From positions 4,023,501-4,087,500 of the forward strand of contig NZ_CP087176.1 in the NCBI RefSeq assembly GCF_024748695.1: a stretch of 64,000 nucleotides of DNA, read 5' to 3'. Shown here piece after piece: positions 29,023 to 38,278 of the stretch. The DNA comes from Pseudomonas sp. B21-040. GTDB taxonomy: Bacteria; Pseudomonadota; Gammaproteobacteria; Pseudomonadales; Pseudomonadaceae. The position numbers and the translations under genes were made by a program. How positions within the stretch are numbered: position 1 is the stretch's first letter; each line of letters starts with the position of its first letter. The notes below the pieces were generated by a model, which worked only from the letters and a program-made list of their open reading frames with translations, was not told the origin of the DNA and made no database searches.

Positions 29023-30252
29023 TCATGTCGAAGGTATCGCTTTGGCGTGTTTGGGCAAGCCGCTGGAAATCAGCGCGGCCAGCATGACAAAGGCCGTAGA
29101 AACCCACAGGCAAGCTTCCAGCCCGTAGTCTTGGTAAATCCAGCCAGACAGTACGGTACCGAGCAGCCGCCCCAATGCGTTGGACATGTAATAGAAACCC
29201 ACATCCAGCGATACCCCGTCCTCTTTTGCATAGGAGATGATCAAGTAGCTGTGTAAGGAGGAGTTCACCGCAAACAGCGCACCGAAGATCATCAATCCAC
29301 CCAGGAGCACAACCTGGGGTGACCCGCCCGCCGAGAGGCCGAGGGCGATAGTGGCCGGGAAGCCGGCCAGCGAAGCCGCCCAAATGAAGGCCGCTCGCCC
29401 ATCCGGGACATGGCCACGCGTCTTCCCGGTGATGTTCGGGGCGAGAGACTGAACGATGCCGTAGCCGATGATCCAGGCTGCCAGAAATCCACCCACCCGC
29501 CAAAAGTCCCAGCCCAGTACTTCACTCAGGTACACCGGCAAGGCGACGACAAACCACACATCGCGAGCACCAAAAAGAAACAGCCGCGCCGCCGAGAGGA
29601 TGTTGATCGCTCGGCTCTTGGAGAGCATTTCGCGGAACTTCGGCTTGGCCTTGGCTCTGCCCAGATCCTTTTGCAGCAAGAACAGGCTCGCGATCCAGAT
29701 CAGTGCCAATACCGTTGCCATCAGCAGCACCGCCCCTCTGAACGTCAACCATGCCAGCAAGGCACCGCCCAGGAAGAAGCCCACACCCTTGAGGGCGTTT
29801 TTTGAGCCGGTGAGGACGGCTATCCACTGATAAAGCGTGCCCTGCTGCTGGTCGGGCACCAAAAGTTTGATCGAACTCTTGGCACTCATCTTATTGAGGT
29901 CCTTGGCGATACCGGACAATGCTTGAGCGCCCATCACCCAAGGAATGGTCAGTAGAGCGACTGGTACTGTGAGCATCAGCAAGGCGGCGACCTGGAGGCC
30001 AAGACCGATATTCATCGTGCGATTCAAGCCCAGGCGAGCGCCCAGGTAGCCGCCCACCAGGTTGGTGATGACGCCGAAGATTTCGTAGAACAGGAACAGC
30101 GCGGCAATGTGCAGCGGCGAGTAGCCCAATGTGTGGAAATGCAATACCACCAACATGCGCAGTGCGCCATCGGTGAGGGTGAAGGCCCAGTAGTTGCCGG
30201 TGACCAGCAGGTACTGCCGAACTTCCGGGGAAAGGGCTGACGACGCCTTCAT
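29023..30252 (-). CDS. arsJ: Organoarsenical exporter ArsJ
   Basis: A 409-residue MFS protein with about 11-12 helices. SPEVRQYLLVTGNYWAFTL and TDGALRMLVVLHFHTLGYSP are typical of ArsJ. The decisive evidence is position: it follows a GAPDH gene by 11 bases in an ArsR-led operon. In P. aeruginosa, the GAPDH makes 1-arseno-3-phosphoglycerate from arsenate and glyceraldehyde-3-phosphate, and ArsJ extrudes it, after which it falls apart outside to arsenate. ATG 30252 is used; the upstream extension overlaps the GAPDH gene. Confidence 0.92.
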   Translation of the reverse strand: MKASSALSPEVRQYLLVTGNYWAFTLTDGALRMLVVLHFHTLGYSPLHIAALFLFYEIFGVITNLVGGYLGARLGLNRTMNIGLGLQVAALLMLTVPVALLTIPWVMGAQALSGIAKDLNKMSAKSSIKLLVPDQQQGTLYQWIAVLTGSKNALKGVGFFLGGALLAWLTFRGAVLLMATVLALIWIASLFLLQKDLGRAKAKPKFREMLSKSRAINILSAARLFLFGARDVWFVVALPVYLSEVLGWDFWRVGGFLAAWIIGYGIVQSLAPNITGKTRGHVPDGRAAFIWAASLAGFPATIALGLSAGGSPQVVLLGGLMIFGALFAVNSSLHSYLIISYAKEDGVSLDVGFYYMSNALGRLLGTVLSGWIYQDYGLEACLWVSTAFVMLAALISSGLPKHAKAIPST

Positions 30253-30263
30253 GACCACCGCTG

Positions 30264-31268
30264 TTAACCGGCCAAGCCGGCCAGTTTGGCCAGTTCGACA
30301 ACGCGGTTGGCGTACCCCCACTCGTTGTCGTACCAGGCGTAGATCTTCACTTGGGTGCCGTTCACCACCATGGTCGAAAGCGCATCGATGATCGAGGAGC
30401 GCGGATCGGTGCGGTAGTCGATCGAAACCAGTGGACGCTCCTCATAACCGAGGATGTCTTTGAGCGGACCAGCAGCCGCAGATTTGAGCAACTCATTGAC
30501 CTCCTCCACCGAAGTCGCACGCTCCACCTCGAACACGCAGTCGGTAAGAGAGGCATTGGCCAGTGGTACGCGCACGGCATGGCCGTTCAGGCGGCCACGC
30601 AACTCCGGGAAAATTTCCGCAATGGCTGTCGCCGAGCCTGTGCTGGTCGGGATCAGGCTCATGCCCGAAGCACGGGCGCGACGCAGGTCCTTGTGCGGCT
30701 GATCGAGAATGCTTTGCGTATTGGTCAGGTCGTGGATCGTGGTGATCGAACCATGGCGAATACAGAGGTTTTCGTGGATCACTTTGACCACCGGAGCCAG
30801 GCAATTGGTGGTGCAGGATGCGGCGGTAACAATACGGTGCCGAGCCGGATCGAACAGGTGCTGATTGACGCCCATGACGATGTTCAGCGCGCCCTGTTCC
30901 TTCACCGGTGCGCAGACCACCACGCGCTTCACACCTTGTTCCAGATACGCCTGAAGCACGCCAACGGACTTCATTTTGCCACTGGCTTCGATGACTAAAT
31001 CGCAGCCGGACCAGTCAGTGTCGGCGATGGATTGGTTGGCCGTCACCCGAATGCGTCGACCGTCAATGACCACGCAATCGCCATCGGCGCTGGCTTCGTT
31101 GTGCCAACGGCCGTGCACGGAATCGAAATTGATCAGGTGCGCATGGGTGGTAGCGTCGCCAGCAGGGTCATTGATTTGCACGAATTCAAACTCGGGCCAG
31201 TGCCAAGCGGCGCGCAATGCAAGACGACCGATTCGACCGAAACCGTTGATACCTACTTTGATGCTCAT
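30264..31268 (-). CDS. gapdh: ArsJ-associated glyceraldehyde-3-phosphate dehydrogenase
   Basis: A 334-residue type I GAPDH with NAD-binding [15 protein letters not shown] at residues 7-21, catalytic ASCTTNC with Cys152, and terminal [15 protein letters not shown]. In ars operons this enzyme uses arsenate in place of phosphate to form 1-arseno-3-phosphoglycerate, the ArsJ substrate. It is the middle gene of arsR-gapdh-arsJ. It is not likely to be the main glycolytic or gluconeogenic enzyme, which normally sits elsewhere. Confidence 0.92.
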   Translation of the reverse strand: MSIKVGINGFGRIGRLALRAAWHWPEFEFVQINDPAGDATTHAHLINFDSVHGRWHNEASADGDCVVIDGRRIRVTANQSIADTDWSGCDLVIEASGKMKSVGVLQAYLEQGVKRVVVCAPVKEQGALNIVMGVNQHLFDPARHRIVTAASCTTNCLAPVVKVIHENLCIRHGSITTIHDLTNTQSILDQPHKDLRRARASGMSLIPTSTGSATAIAEIFPELRGRLNGHAVRVPLANASLTDCVFEVERATSVEEVNELLKSAAAGPLKDILGYEERPLVSIDYRTDPRSSIIDALSTMVVNGTQVKIYAWYDNEWGYANRVVELAKLAGLAG

Positions 31269-31336
31269 GATGTTGTTCTCTTTCGTGTGCTGACTTCGGA
31301 GGGGCAGTAGATGGTTTGATTGAATTAACAGCTATC

Positions 31337-31687
31337 TCAGCAACATGCTGCCTGGCGCTCGGGACGCTCACCCATCTGATCAAGGCGTTTTTCGTCCTGG
31401 CTCAGCCAGTGGCGGTTGGCCTCAAGCGTGACCTGGATTACGTCGATGACCCACTGTGGAAGCTCAACGTTCAGTCGGTAGTAAATCCATTGCCCTTGAC
31501 GGCGAGTTTCGAGCAGTCCGCAGCTACGCAACTGAGCCAGGTGGCGTGAAATCTTGGGTTGACTGTCACCGAGTGCGCAGATCAGTTCGCATACGCAGAG
31601 TTCACCTTGTGCGCAGAGCAGTAACATGACCCTTGCGCGGGTTTCATCACCCAGGCATTTGAAGACAGTGGCAGGCAAGAGGTTCAT
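31337..31687 (-). CDS. arsR: Arsenic-responsive repressor ArsR
   Basis: A 116-residue winged-helix repressor. ELCVCEL at residues 29-35 gives the paired cysteines of the As(III) site, DSQPKISRHLAQLRSCGLLE is the recognition helix region, and the tail ends ACC. Binding of arsenite releases the protein from DNA and turns the operon on. It is transcribed ahead of gapdh and arsJ with a 68-base gap. No arsB, arsC or arsH is present in the window. Confidence 0.93.
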   Translation of the reverse strand: MNLLPATVFKCLGDETRARVMLLLCAQGELCVCELICALGDSQPKISRHLAQLRSCGLLETRRQGQWIYYRLNVELPQWVIDVIQVTLEANRHWLSQDEKRLDQMGERPERQAACC

Positions 31688-31695
31688 CGGAGCGG

Positions 31696-31735
31696 CTCAT
31701 ATATATGAACATACGAATATACGGATATTTATGAA
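31696..31735 (-). promoter_or_regulatory. Candidate ArsR operator
   Basis: Just upstream of arsR lies an AT-rich stretch with the perfect 12-bp palindrome TCATATATATGA at 31699-31710, followed by ATAC/GTAT-like repeats (ATACGAATATACGGATAT). ArsR operators are dyads with this AT-rich character. The location next to the start codon supports autorepression, but the exact boundaries are inferred. Confidence 0.5.
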
Positions 31736-31935
31736 TTTAGAAAGACCTGACATTGGCATGCTAGTGAAATATTCAATGCTTAATGAACGCCTTCAGTGCC
31801 TGCTTCTAGCCTATCGTTGCCTGTTTTTGGCGCCGCGATCGATCCGGAGCGGGTGTTTTGGCAAGCAAACCCAGCTTTTCGCCTATGCCGTCACATCCCC
31901 CAATACAATCGGAATGGATTTGATTACCCGCAGCC

Positions 31936-31969
31936 GAGAAAGCCAGGGGCAGAGCGCCCTGGCTTTCTC
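31936..31969 (-). terminator. Terminator-like hairpin after the sulfatase
   Basis: GAGAAAGCCAGGG (31936-31948) pairs exactly with CCCTGGCTTTCTC (31957-31969), eight bases apart. It lies 11 bases beyond the stop of the minus-strand sulfatase gene; read on that strand the stem ends in CTTTCTC, a weak T-rich end. Confidence 0.75.
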
Positions 31970-31980
31970 GCTTCACACGC

Positions 31981-33696
31981 CTACTGGCCTGGTACCTTCT
32001 TGCTCATCGCCTTGACTTGATCCAGGACCTGCACGAGGTTGTAGGACTCCGGCGATTGCAGGGGCGGGAACTCGGCAAAGGACTCAAGTTCCTGTAGCCA
32101 TAATTGCTGGCCAACCGGCAACAGGTTCCAATCGTAGAGATAGGCCGTGCTGGGTGCCGCCAATGCACCGCCGATAGACAGCACCGACTTCTGCTCTTCG
32201 CCTACGGCCTGTTCGAACGGATCCCTGCGAATATTTTGCACCTGCGCCCAGCCATACTGCTGTGGGCCTGCCAGTGCCGAAGCGCCGGATGACCCTTCCA
32301 TGGTGAAGTAAATCTTCCAGTTCTTGTAGCGTACGGCCGACGGTGTAGCCCCGGTGTAGTACAAGAATGTATCGCGCGCGGACTTGTTCGATTTGCCTGT
32401 CAGATAGTCCAGTTGATTGACGCCCTGCAGCTTGGTTTTGACGATGCCCGGGTACTTGCCGGCCATGATCTGCGCGTTGAGTTCGTTGCCTTTCGGGCCG
32501 CCTGCGATTTCAACCAGTGTCGGCATCCAGTCGTAGGAAGCAACGATGTCGTCATACACCGTACCGGGCTTGATTTGACCGGGCCAACGGATCAGCGCCG
32601 GTACACGCATGCCGCCTTCCCAGGTCGTCAGCTTGCCGGCCTTGAAGGGCGTCATGCCACCATCGGGGAATGTCTGGCTTTCTGCACCGTTGTCTGTGGT
32701 GAACACCACGATGGTGTTGTCCAGCTGCCCCATACTCTCGAGCTTTTTCAGCACCAGGCCGATGTTGTCGTCCATCTGCTTCATGCCGACTTCCTGGATA
32801 CCCCAGTCGTTACCACCTCGTTCACCCAGCATGGCCTCATACTTGGGCGAGAACACGGTGGTTACATGCATGCGCGCCGGGTTGTACCAGACAAAAAAGG
32901 GCTTGTCGGTCGTCTTTGGGTCGTTGCGGTCGAGGAAGTCGATCACCTTGGCTGAAATTTCTTCATCCACCGTTTTCGAGCGTTCCAGGGTGAGCGGCCC
33001 CTCATCCTTGCACGTCTGGTTCTTTGACGAGCCGTCCTTGGACGCACAGGCCAAAACAGGCCGCGGTGGTGTCAGGCAAACGGTGGTTTTGGGGTCGACG
33101 GCTCCTGGCACTGCCGGCACCCCTGGAATGAGCTCCGTTTGGCACGGTGGGGCAATGCCCTGTTCGGTAGGGCTTTTGTTGATGTCCGGAAAGCTGACCT
33201 GCTGCATGGCATCCAAGTGATAGAGGTAGCCCCAGAACTCCTGGAAGCCGTGTGCTGTAGGCAGTGCGTCGGGGTGATCTCCCAAGTGATTCTTGCCGAA
33301 CTCGCCAGTGGTGTAGCCCTGGTCCAGCAGGAACTTGGCGAGTGCCGGTGTGCCTGGTCGCAGGTAAGAGGGGCTGCCAGGCAATTGCGGCGGAATCATG
33401 CCGGTGCGCAAGGGGGTCATGCCGGTGAAAAAAGCGTTGCGGCCAGCCGTGCAACTTTGCTCGGCATAGTAAGTCATGAACTTGGCGCCTTCATTGGCGA
33501 TTCGGTCCAGATTGGGTGTCGTATCAAAACCCAGTCCGTTCTGATAAGCCCCGACCTGCATCCAGCCGATGTCATCTCCCATGATGAACAGAATATTGGG
33601 TTTTTTGTCGGCTGCTTGGGTGAGCGTTGGTGAAAACGCGCCCAACATCATGCCGCTGGTGGCCAACCCCACCAGCACCATCTGTTTAAGTCTCAT
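31981..33696 (-). CDS. Exported type I sulfatase with CTAGR active site
   Basis: A 571-residue alkaline-phosphatase-superfamily sulfatase. A signal peptide ends near TQA (residue 28); NILFIMGDDIGW supplies the metal aspartates; the formylglycine site is SCTAGRNAFFTG with Cys82. The usual motif is CxPxR, so this is the rarer CxAxR variant. GKNHLGDH and FTTDNGAESQ are the remaining catalytic blocks. The enzyme should hydrolyse sulfate esters in the periplasm. Cysteine maturation needs a formylglycine-generating enzyme or anSME, neither of which is in the window. A second sulfatase with standard CTPGR is at 57407. Confidence 0.9.
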   Translation of the reverse strand: MRLKQMVLVGLATSGMMLGAFSPTLTQAADKKPNILFIMGDDIGWMQVGAYQNGLGFDTTPNLDRIANEGAKFMTYYAEQSCTAGRNAFFTGMTPLRTGMIPPQLPGSPSYLRPGTPALAKFLLDQGYTTGEFGKNHLGDHPDALPTAHGFQEFWGYLYHLDAMQQVSFPDINKSPTEQGIAPPCQTELIPGVPAVPGAVDPKTTVCLTPPRPVLACASKDGSSKNQTCKDEGPLTLERSKTVDEEISAKVIDFLDRNDPKTTDKPFFVWYNPARMHVTTVFSPKYEAMLGERGGNDWGIQEVGMKQMDDNIGLVLKKLESMGQLDNTIVVFTTDNGAESQTFPDGGMTPFKAGKLTTWEGGMRVPALIRWPGQIKPGTVYDDIVASYDWMPTLVEIAGGPKGNELNAQIMAGKYPGIVKTKLQGVNQLDYLTGKSNKSARDTFLYYTGATPSAVRYKNWKIYFTMEGSSGASALAGPQQYGWAQVQNIRRDPFEQAVGEEQKSVLSIGGALAAPSTAYLYDWNLLPVGQQLWLQELESFAEFPPLQSPESYNLVQVLDQVKAMSKKVPGQ

Positions 33697-34086
33697 AGCG
33701 TGTTCCTCTATCTGTTGATATAGGCGTACAGCTACTTCTGACTACCGCTGCACCTCCCTCGAAAATCGAGAATGGGTAATGATGATGACCCTCCAGCCTT
33801 GCGGTGCGGCAAACGTCAGTTCGTGGATGGATGAGTCTAGACGATGGGGTGAATACAGGGATCAGCGCACTTATTTGGCGAAGGTAAATACGACGCTCCG
33901 TGCTGCCCTACTTTGTCGCCCTGACAAATGAGACCCGCGCCGATGGCCGAGAAAAAATGACAAGGTTCGGGAAAGAAGGTTTACAAAAATGCGAACGAGT
34001 TGAATCTATCCCTCGCAGAAAATCACGCCCAACAAAAAAGCCCACTGACCGTCGCCGGTTCAGTGGGCTTTTGACAAAGCGTCTAC
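33697..34086. other. 390-base stretch, sulfatase promoter and mqo terminator
   Basis: No gene is supported; the plus-strand frame at 33900-34115 crosses the terminator and lacks a start signal. The right end holds the mqo terminator. The left part, just before 33696, is presumably the promoter of the sulfatase. I saw no clear operator. Confidence 0.4.
34036..34072 (-). terminator. Rho-independent terminator of mqo
   Basis: AAAAGCCCACTGA (34036-34048) pairs with TCAGTGGGCTTTT (34060-34072). Read on the minus strand the stem ends in a T run (CTTTTTT), 15 bases past the mqo stop. Confidence 0.9.
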
Positions 34087-35733
34087 TTACAAAGCCATAT
34101 CACTCGCAGCATTAGCCTTCGGAGCCTTCCCGGCATCAGCCGGAGCAACAACCGGAGCCGTCAACTGCGGAATCACCGGCGGCGGAGTCAACTCCAACAC
34201 CTTGGCAGTGTAAGCCCACTCCTGCGCAACCTTCTCAGGACTGCCGTTCAACTGAGTGCCATAGCTCGGCACGATCTGGTGCAGCTTCTCCTGCCAGGCC
34301 GGCGAAGCAACCTTGTCCTTGAACACTTTCTGCAGCACGGTCAGCATGATCGGCGCAGCAGTCGACGCACCCGGCGATGCGCCCAGCAGGCCGGCGATCG
34401 AGCCGTCAGCGGAGGCAACGATTTCGGTGCCCAGTTTCAGCACGCCGCCAGCGGCTTCATCGCGCTTGATGATTTGCACGCGTTGGCCGGCTTGCCACAG
34501 GCGCCAGTCTTCGGCTTTGGCGTTCGGGAAGTATTCTTTCAAGGCGTTCATGCGGTCTTCGTCAGACAGCATCAGTTGGCCGGCGAGGTACTCGACCAGC
34601 GGGTATTCCTTGATGCCGACCTTGGTCATCGGCCACACGTTGTGCGTGGTGGTGGTGGTCAGCAGGTCCATGTACGAACCTTCCTTCAGGAACTTGGTGC
34701 TGAAGGTCGCGAATGGGCCAAACAGGATGACGCGCTTGCCGTCCAGGACACGGGTGTCCAGGTGCGGAACCGACATCGGCGGTGCGCCAACGGAGGCTTT
34801 GCCGTAGGCCTTGGCCAGGTGTTGTTCGGCGATGGTCGGGTTTTCGGTCACGAGGAACGAGCCGCCGACCGGGAAGCCTGCGTATTCCTGGGCTTCAGGA
34901 ATGCCGGACTTCTGCAGCAGGTGCAGTGCACCGCCGCCGGCGCCGATGAACACGAACTTGGCGTCGGTTTCGGTTTTGCTGCCGTCTTTCAGGTTTTTGT
35001 AGCTGACGCGCCAGGTGCCGTCTGCGTTCTTGGTGATGTCTTGCACTTCGCTAGACAACTTCAAGTCGAATTTTGGCGTGGTTTGCAGGTGCGCGACGAA
35101 CTGGCGGGTGATCTCGCCGAAGTTCACGTCGGTGCCGATCGGCGACCAGGTGGCCGCGATTTTCTGGTTCGGGTCGCGCCCTTCCATCATCAGCGGAACC
35201 CACTTCTTGATCACAGCCGGGTCTTCGGAATACTGCATGCCGGCGAACAGCGGGCTCGCTTGCAGGGCTTCGTAGCGCTTCTTCAGGAACTTGATGTTGT
35301 CATCGCCCCACACAAAGCTCATGTGCGGCGTGGAGTTGATGAACGAACGCGGGTTTTTCAGCACACCTTGCTGAACCTGCCAGGACCAGAACTGACGGGA
35401 GATCTGGAACGCTTCGTTGATTTCAACGGCTTTCGGGATCTGTACGTTGCCTTTGTCGTCTTCCGGGGTGTAGTTCAACTCGGCCAGGGCGGAGTGACCG
35501 GTACCGGCGTTGTTCCAGCCGTTTGAGCTTTCCAGGGCGACGCCGTCGAGGCGCTCGATCATTTCCATCGAGGTGCCAGGTTCCAGCTCATTGAGCCAGA
35601 CACCCAGCGTTGCGCTCATGATGCCGCCGCCAATCAGCAACACATCGACTTTCTTTGCCTCTTCCGCGTGGACGGAAGTCATCCCCATCGACAATGCCAG
35701 CCCCAGCAGGGCCGTGTTCACTTTTTTAAACAT
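34087..35733 (-). CDS. mqo: Malate:quinone oxidoreductase with signal-like N-terminus
   Basis: A 548-residue FAD enzyme that oxidises malate to oxaloacetate and reduces quinone, replacing NAD-malate dehydrogenase in the TCA cycle. [20 protein letters not shown] is the dinucleotide-binding motif; [20 protein letters not shown] and [14 protein letters not shown] are Mqo blocks. Unusually, the protein begins [19 protein letters not shown] followed by VHA and EEAKK, a classic Sec signal peptide, and ends in a Pro/Ala-rich tail. Mqo is normally a cytoplasmic-face peripheral protein, so this N-terminus is odd. ATG 35733 or 35742 are possible. Confidence 0.92.
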   Translation of the reverse strand: MFKKVNTALLGLALSMGMTSVHAEEAKKVDVLLIGGGIMSATLGVWLNELEPGTSMEMIERLDGVALESSNGWNNAGTGHSALAELNYTPEDDKGNVQIPKAVEINEAFQISRQFWSWQVQQGVLKNPRSFINSTPHMSFVWGDDNIKFLKKRYEALQASPLFAGMQYSEDPAVIKKWVPLMMEGRDPNQKIAATWSPIGTDVNFGEITRQFVAHLQTTPKFDLKLSSEVQDITKNADGTWRVSYKNLKDGSKTETDAKFVFIGAGGGALHLLQKSGIPEAQEYAGFPVGGSFLVTENPTIAEQHLAKAYGKASVGAPPMSVPHLDTRVLDGKRVILFGPFATFSTKFLKEGSYMDLLTTTTTHNVWPMTKVGIKEYPLVEYLAGQLMLSDEDRMNALKEYFPNAKAEDWRLWQAGQRVQIIKRDEAAGGVLKLGTEIVASADGSIAGLLGASPGASTAAPIMLTVLQKVFKDKVASPAWQEKLHQIVPSYGTQLNGSPEKVAQEWAYTAKVLELTPPPVIPQLTAPVVAPADAGKAPKANAASDMAL

Positions 35734-36050
35734 CTGTAGCACCTATGATAAAACGCCATCCGCCCTTCCCTCCTTACGACCAAACCCCGGGCTCACGGCA
35801 TTCAGGCAGGATGCCGTGGGTGTTTGTTCATAAGGATGGGAGGGGTGGGCACACAAGGCCGACTGACTGCATCGACCTCAGTTATATGTCCCTACTGAAC
35901 TGACTTTTTATCATTATTGGCTTCAGCTACTTGAGCGACATTGATCCTGTCTGCGCGTCTCCGGGACGGGCAAACTGATTAGGTCAAACCAAGTTGGCGC
36001 GCAGAATATCACGGTCGGGCGACCGTGCGCTCCCGAAAGGACTCACGGGT
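35734..36050. other. 317-base stretch upstream of mqo
   Basis: Holds the mqo promoter region and, at 36010-36027, an exact stem-loop (CACGGTCG/CGACCGTG) 24 bases past the stop of the GNAT gene that may terminate it. At 35902-35920, on the minus strand, CCAATAATGATAAAAAGTC resembles part of a Fur box, too weakly to assign. No gene seen. Confidence 0.45.
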
Positions 36051-36761
36051 CTAGTCCAGACGAGGCTCGTTCGCCGCGTTCTGGCCCAAACGATTCAGCA
36101 CAAACACCTTGGCGTTGCGGATCATCTGGTCCAAATGCCGGTCGCGCTGCTTCTCGGCATCGATCATTGCGCGCTTGCCATGCTTTTGCAGCAAGTAGGC
36201 ATGGATCTGTCGAACCTCCAGCGAACCGTAGATCGACGCCACATCCAGCAGCCCCATCAAGCCTTCGCTACTGTGGTCGCGAGTGTTCATCAGCACTTGG
36301 GTGCTGCGCACACCCAGCACCTGAAACCCCATCGATTCGAACCATGGCACCTTGGCGACGGCGCAGGTCAATTCGGCGTGCGGGTAACGGTGAGTCATGT
36401 CTTGCAGCATGGCGCGCGCGACACCTCGGCGACGATGGCCGGCGTCGACCGCCATGTAGGCCACGCCACACGCATCGGGGTCGTCTTTGATCGGCAGGTA
36501 CAACAGAAAACCGATGACTTTCGACGGGTCTTCATCGTCGGTGGCGACGATCAACTCGACAGCAATGCCCTTGGAGCCGTCGAGTGCTTCCAGGTACAGG
36601 TGCACTTCGAAGCCGACCGTGTATTGGTACACGTTGTACAACGGGTTGCTCGGCCCGATGCCGACCATGCTGATGTCGGTCAGGTTATCGACGACCATCT
36701 GCAGGATCTGGCTGTTGATAGGCTCCGGGCACGGGGCGTCGAAATGGGTGAGTTGGGGCAT
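36051..36761 (-). CDS. GNAT acetyltransferase
   Basis: A 236-residue protein starting MPQLTHFDAPCPEPINSQ. The acetyl-CoA-binding region reads GVAYMAVDAGHRRRGVARAM (the V/M-xx-xxRRxGxA/G motif A of the GNAT fold) and is followed by a long helical C-terminus. The acceptor is unknown. It lies 25 bases downstream of a TetR gene on the same strand and may be cotranscribed with it. ATG 36761 is preferred over 36815, which would overlap the TetR end. Confidence 0.8.
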   Translation of the reverse strand: MPQLTHFDAPCPEPINSQILQMVVDNLTDISMVGIGPSNPLYNVYQYTVGFEVHLYLEALDGSKGIAVELIVATDDEDPSKVIGFLLYLPIKDDPDACGVAYMAVDAGHRRRGVARAMLQDMTHRYPHAELTCAVAKVPWFESMGFQVLGVRSTQVLMNTRDHSSEGLMGLLDVASIYGSLEVRQIHAYLLQKHGKRAMIDAEKQRDRHLDQMIRNAKVFVLNRLGQNAANEPRLD

Positions 36762-36786
36762 TGAAATTCTGACTCCGGGAAAAGGC

Positions 36787-37422
36787 TTACTGGGCATCGG
36801 CCAGGCTATTGTCACAGATTGATCGCCACGCTGCTTCGGCCAGCAGTTCCCGGTAAGCCTTCGGACTGCCCTTCACCCGCCCCGACAACCACGCGCGGCA
36901 GTAACTGTCGGACTGGCCAATGATCAGCGATAGCAGCAGTTCAGCCGGAACCGCTCGCAACTCATCGCGCCGGCCGGGTTCCGCCAGCCATTCTCCGAGC
37001 TTTTGGTTGCGCGCTTTGTTGCGGGCCACGAGCTCGTCTTTGAACGGCCCTTTGGTCACGGCAAATCGCGCGTGGTACTGGAACCGCGCCCATTCCGGCT
37101 GGCTGTCGACCCAATCGACGAAGCTGTGCACCAGCGCGTGTACGCCTTCTTGGGTGGTCTTTGCTTCACTCAAATAGCGGTCGCGAAGCTGGGCCTGATC
37201 GTCCAGCGCGGCGAAAAACAGCGCCGCCACCAAACCTTCCTTGTTGCCGAAATGATGGTAGATCGCGCCCACACTGGTGTCGCACTCGGCGCGAATCATC
37301 TCGATGGTCGTGGCTTCGAGCCCTTGTTCATTGAACAGGGCCAGGGCCTTTCTGAAGATATCGCGTTTGAGTTCGGCCCTTCTGCCGGGGTAGCAGCGCT
37401 CGAGTAAATCTGAGGTTTCCAT
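36787..37422 (-). CDS. TetR-family transcriptional regulator
   Basis: A 211-residue regulator. The HTH is RDIFRKALALFNEQGLEATT followed by TSVGAIYHHFGNKEGLVAAL, the TetR signature, with an all-helical ligand domain after it. ATG 37422 gives the typical length; an in-frame ATG at 37449 is possible. It is divergent from a hotdog-fold gene across a 53-bp perfect palindrome, which is most likely its operator. Confidence 0.88.
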   Translation of the reverse strand: METSDLLERCYPGRRAELKRDIFRKALALFNEQGLEATTIEMIRAECDTSVGAIYHHFGNKEGLVAALFFAALDDQAQLRDRYLSEAKTTQEGVHALVHSFVDWVDSQPEWARFQYHARFAVTKGPFKDELVARNKARNQKLGEWLAEPGRRDELRAVPAELLLSLIIGQSDSYCRAWLSGRVKGSPKAYRELLAEAAWRSICDNSLADAQ

Positions 37423-37506
37423 ACGGGACACAAGCCAAAAAAAGTCCATGACAAGGCAGACGACTGCCGACGAGCAAGCCGCGCTAGGTTGACAGATTTC
37501 ACGGCA

Positions 37507-37559
37507 ACAGAATACTGTTCCGTAACAGAATATTATTCTGTTACGGAACAGTATTCTGT
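37507..37559. promoter_or_regulatory. 53-bp perfect palindrome, probable TetR operator
   Basis: Bases 37507-37532 are the exact inverse complement of 37534-37559 around a single central T. Nested inside are the sub-motifs ACAGAATACTGT and TAACAGAATA/TATTCTGTTA, so it can be read as two or more overlapping operators. It fills the gap between the divergent TetR (start 37422) and hotdog (start 37588) genes and so can block both promoters. Confidence 0.8.
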
Positions 37560-37587
37560 AAAACCAACCCAACAGTGAGGCTTCAAC

Positions 37588-38028
37588 ATGAGTCAGTTTC
37601 TCAGCATGTTCAACAGCGCAGGCCCGCAAGCGTTCAGCCAAATGGCCTGTCAGGTGGCACCCTACTTCAGCACCATCAACCCGCTGGTCTCGGAGTTGCG
37701 TCCAGATCACGCCACGGTCCAGGTGCCCTTCAGCCGGGAGATCACCAACCACCTTGGTACGGTCCATGCTATTGCGATGTGCAACGCCGCCGAGCTGGCT
37801 GCCGGAATGATGACCGACGTGTCCATCCCTGCAGGCGCGCGCTGGATTCCAAAAGGCATGAGCGTGGAGTACCTCGCCAAGGCCAAAAGCGACGTGACCG
37901 CAGTGGCCAACGGTGAAGAGGTCGACTGGCAGACTGAAGGCGACAAGATTGTCCCGGTGGACATTCATGACGCTGAAGGCAAAAAAGTGTTCACGGCGCG
38001 GATCACCATGAATGTGAAGCTTTCCTGA
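37588..38028 (+). CDS. Hotdog-fold protein (DUF4442/PaaI-like)
   Basis: A 146-residue protein with the hotdog pattern PYFSTINPLVSELRPDHATV, NHLGTVHAIAMCNAAELAAG and PKGMSVEYLAKAKSDVTA. The NHxGTVHAxAxxxxxE core is shared by acyl-CoA thioesterases and the DUF4442 group. It probably acts on an acyl-CoA. The start at 37588 follows GAGG at eight bases. Expression is presumably controlled by the divergent TetR regulator, as is common for fatty acyl-responsive pairs. Confidence 0.82.
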   Translation: MSQFLSMFNSAGPQAFSQMACQVAPYFSTINPLVSELRPDHATVQVPFSREITNHLGTVHAIAMCNAAELAAGMMTDVSIPAGARWIPKGMSVEYLAKAKSDVTAVANGEEVDWQTEGDKIVPVDIHDAEGKKVFTARITMNVKLS

Positions 38029-38040
38029 ACCCCGATCCGT

Positions 38041-38069
38041 AGCAGCTGGCGCAGGCTGCGTCAGCTGCT
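38041..38069. repeat. REP-like stem-loop
   Basis: AGCAGCTGGCGCAG and CTGCGTCAGCTGCT flank a single G and pair over 14 positions with one mismatch that would be a G-U pair in RNA. It lies 13 bases past the hotdog gene and resembles common Pseudomonas intergenic palindromes; it may also terminate transcription. Confidence 0.7.
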
Positions 38070-38278
38070 GCAGGTTGTCGCGTATAGACAACCCCATTCC
38101 CCGACAATGAGGACTTACACCCGGCCCCCCCACTTTCCCCAATTCAGCCCCACGTTCACATTTTTTTCACAACTCAATGATTCATCTTGGTTTGTCAGGT
38201 GTACCTGATGATGGCGCAACTTATGCATCGGCCAAAATGCAAGTGCCACCACTTAGGCATGCCCCCCCGAGAACCATC

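Noticed and set aside
33900..34115. 71-residue plus-strand open frame
   Set aside because: Crosses the mqo terminator and the mqo stop; no start signal.
35902..35920. Fur-box-like sequence upstream of mqo
   Set aside because: Only about two thirds of consensus positions match; too weak to annotate.
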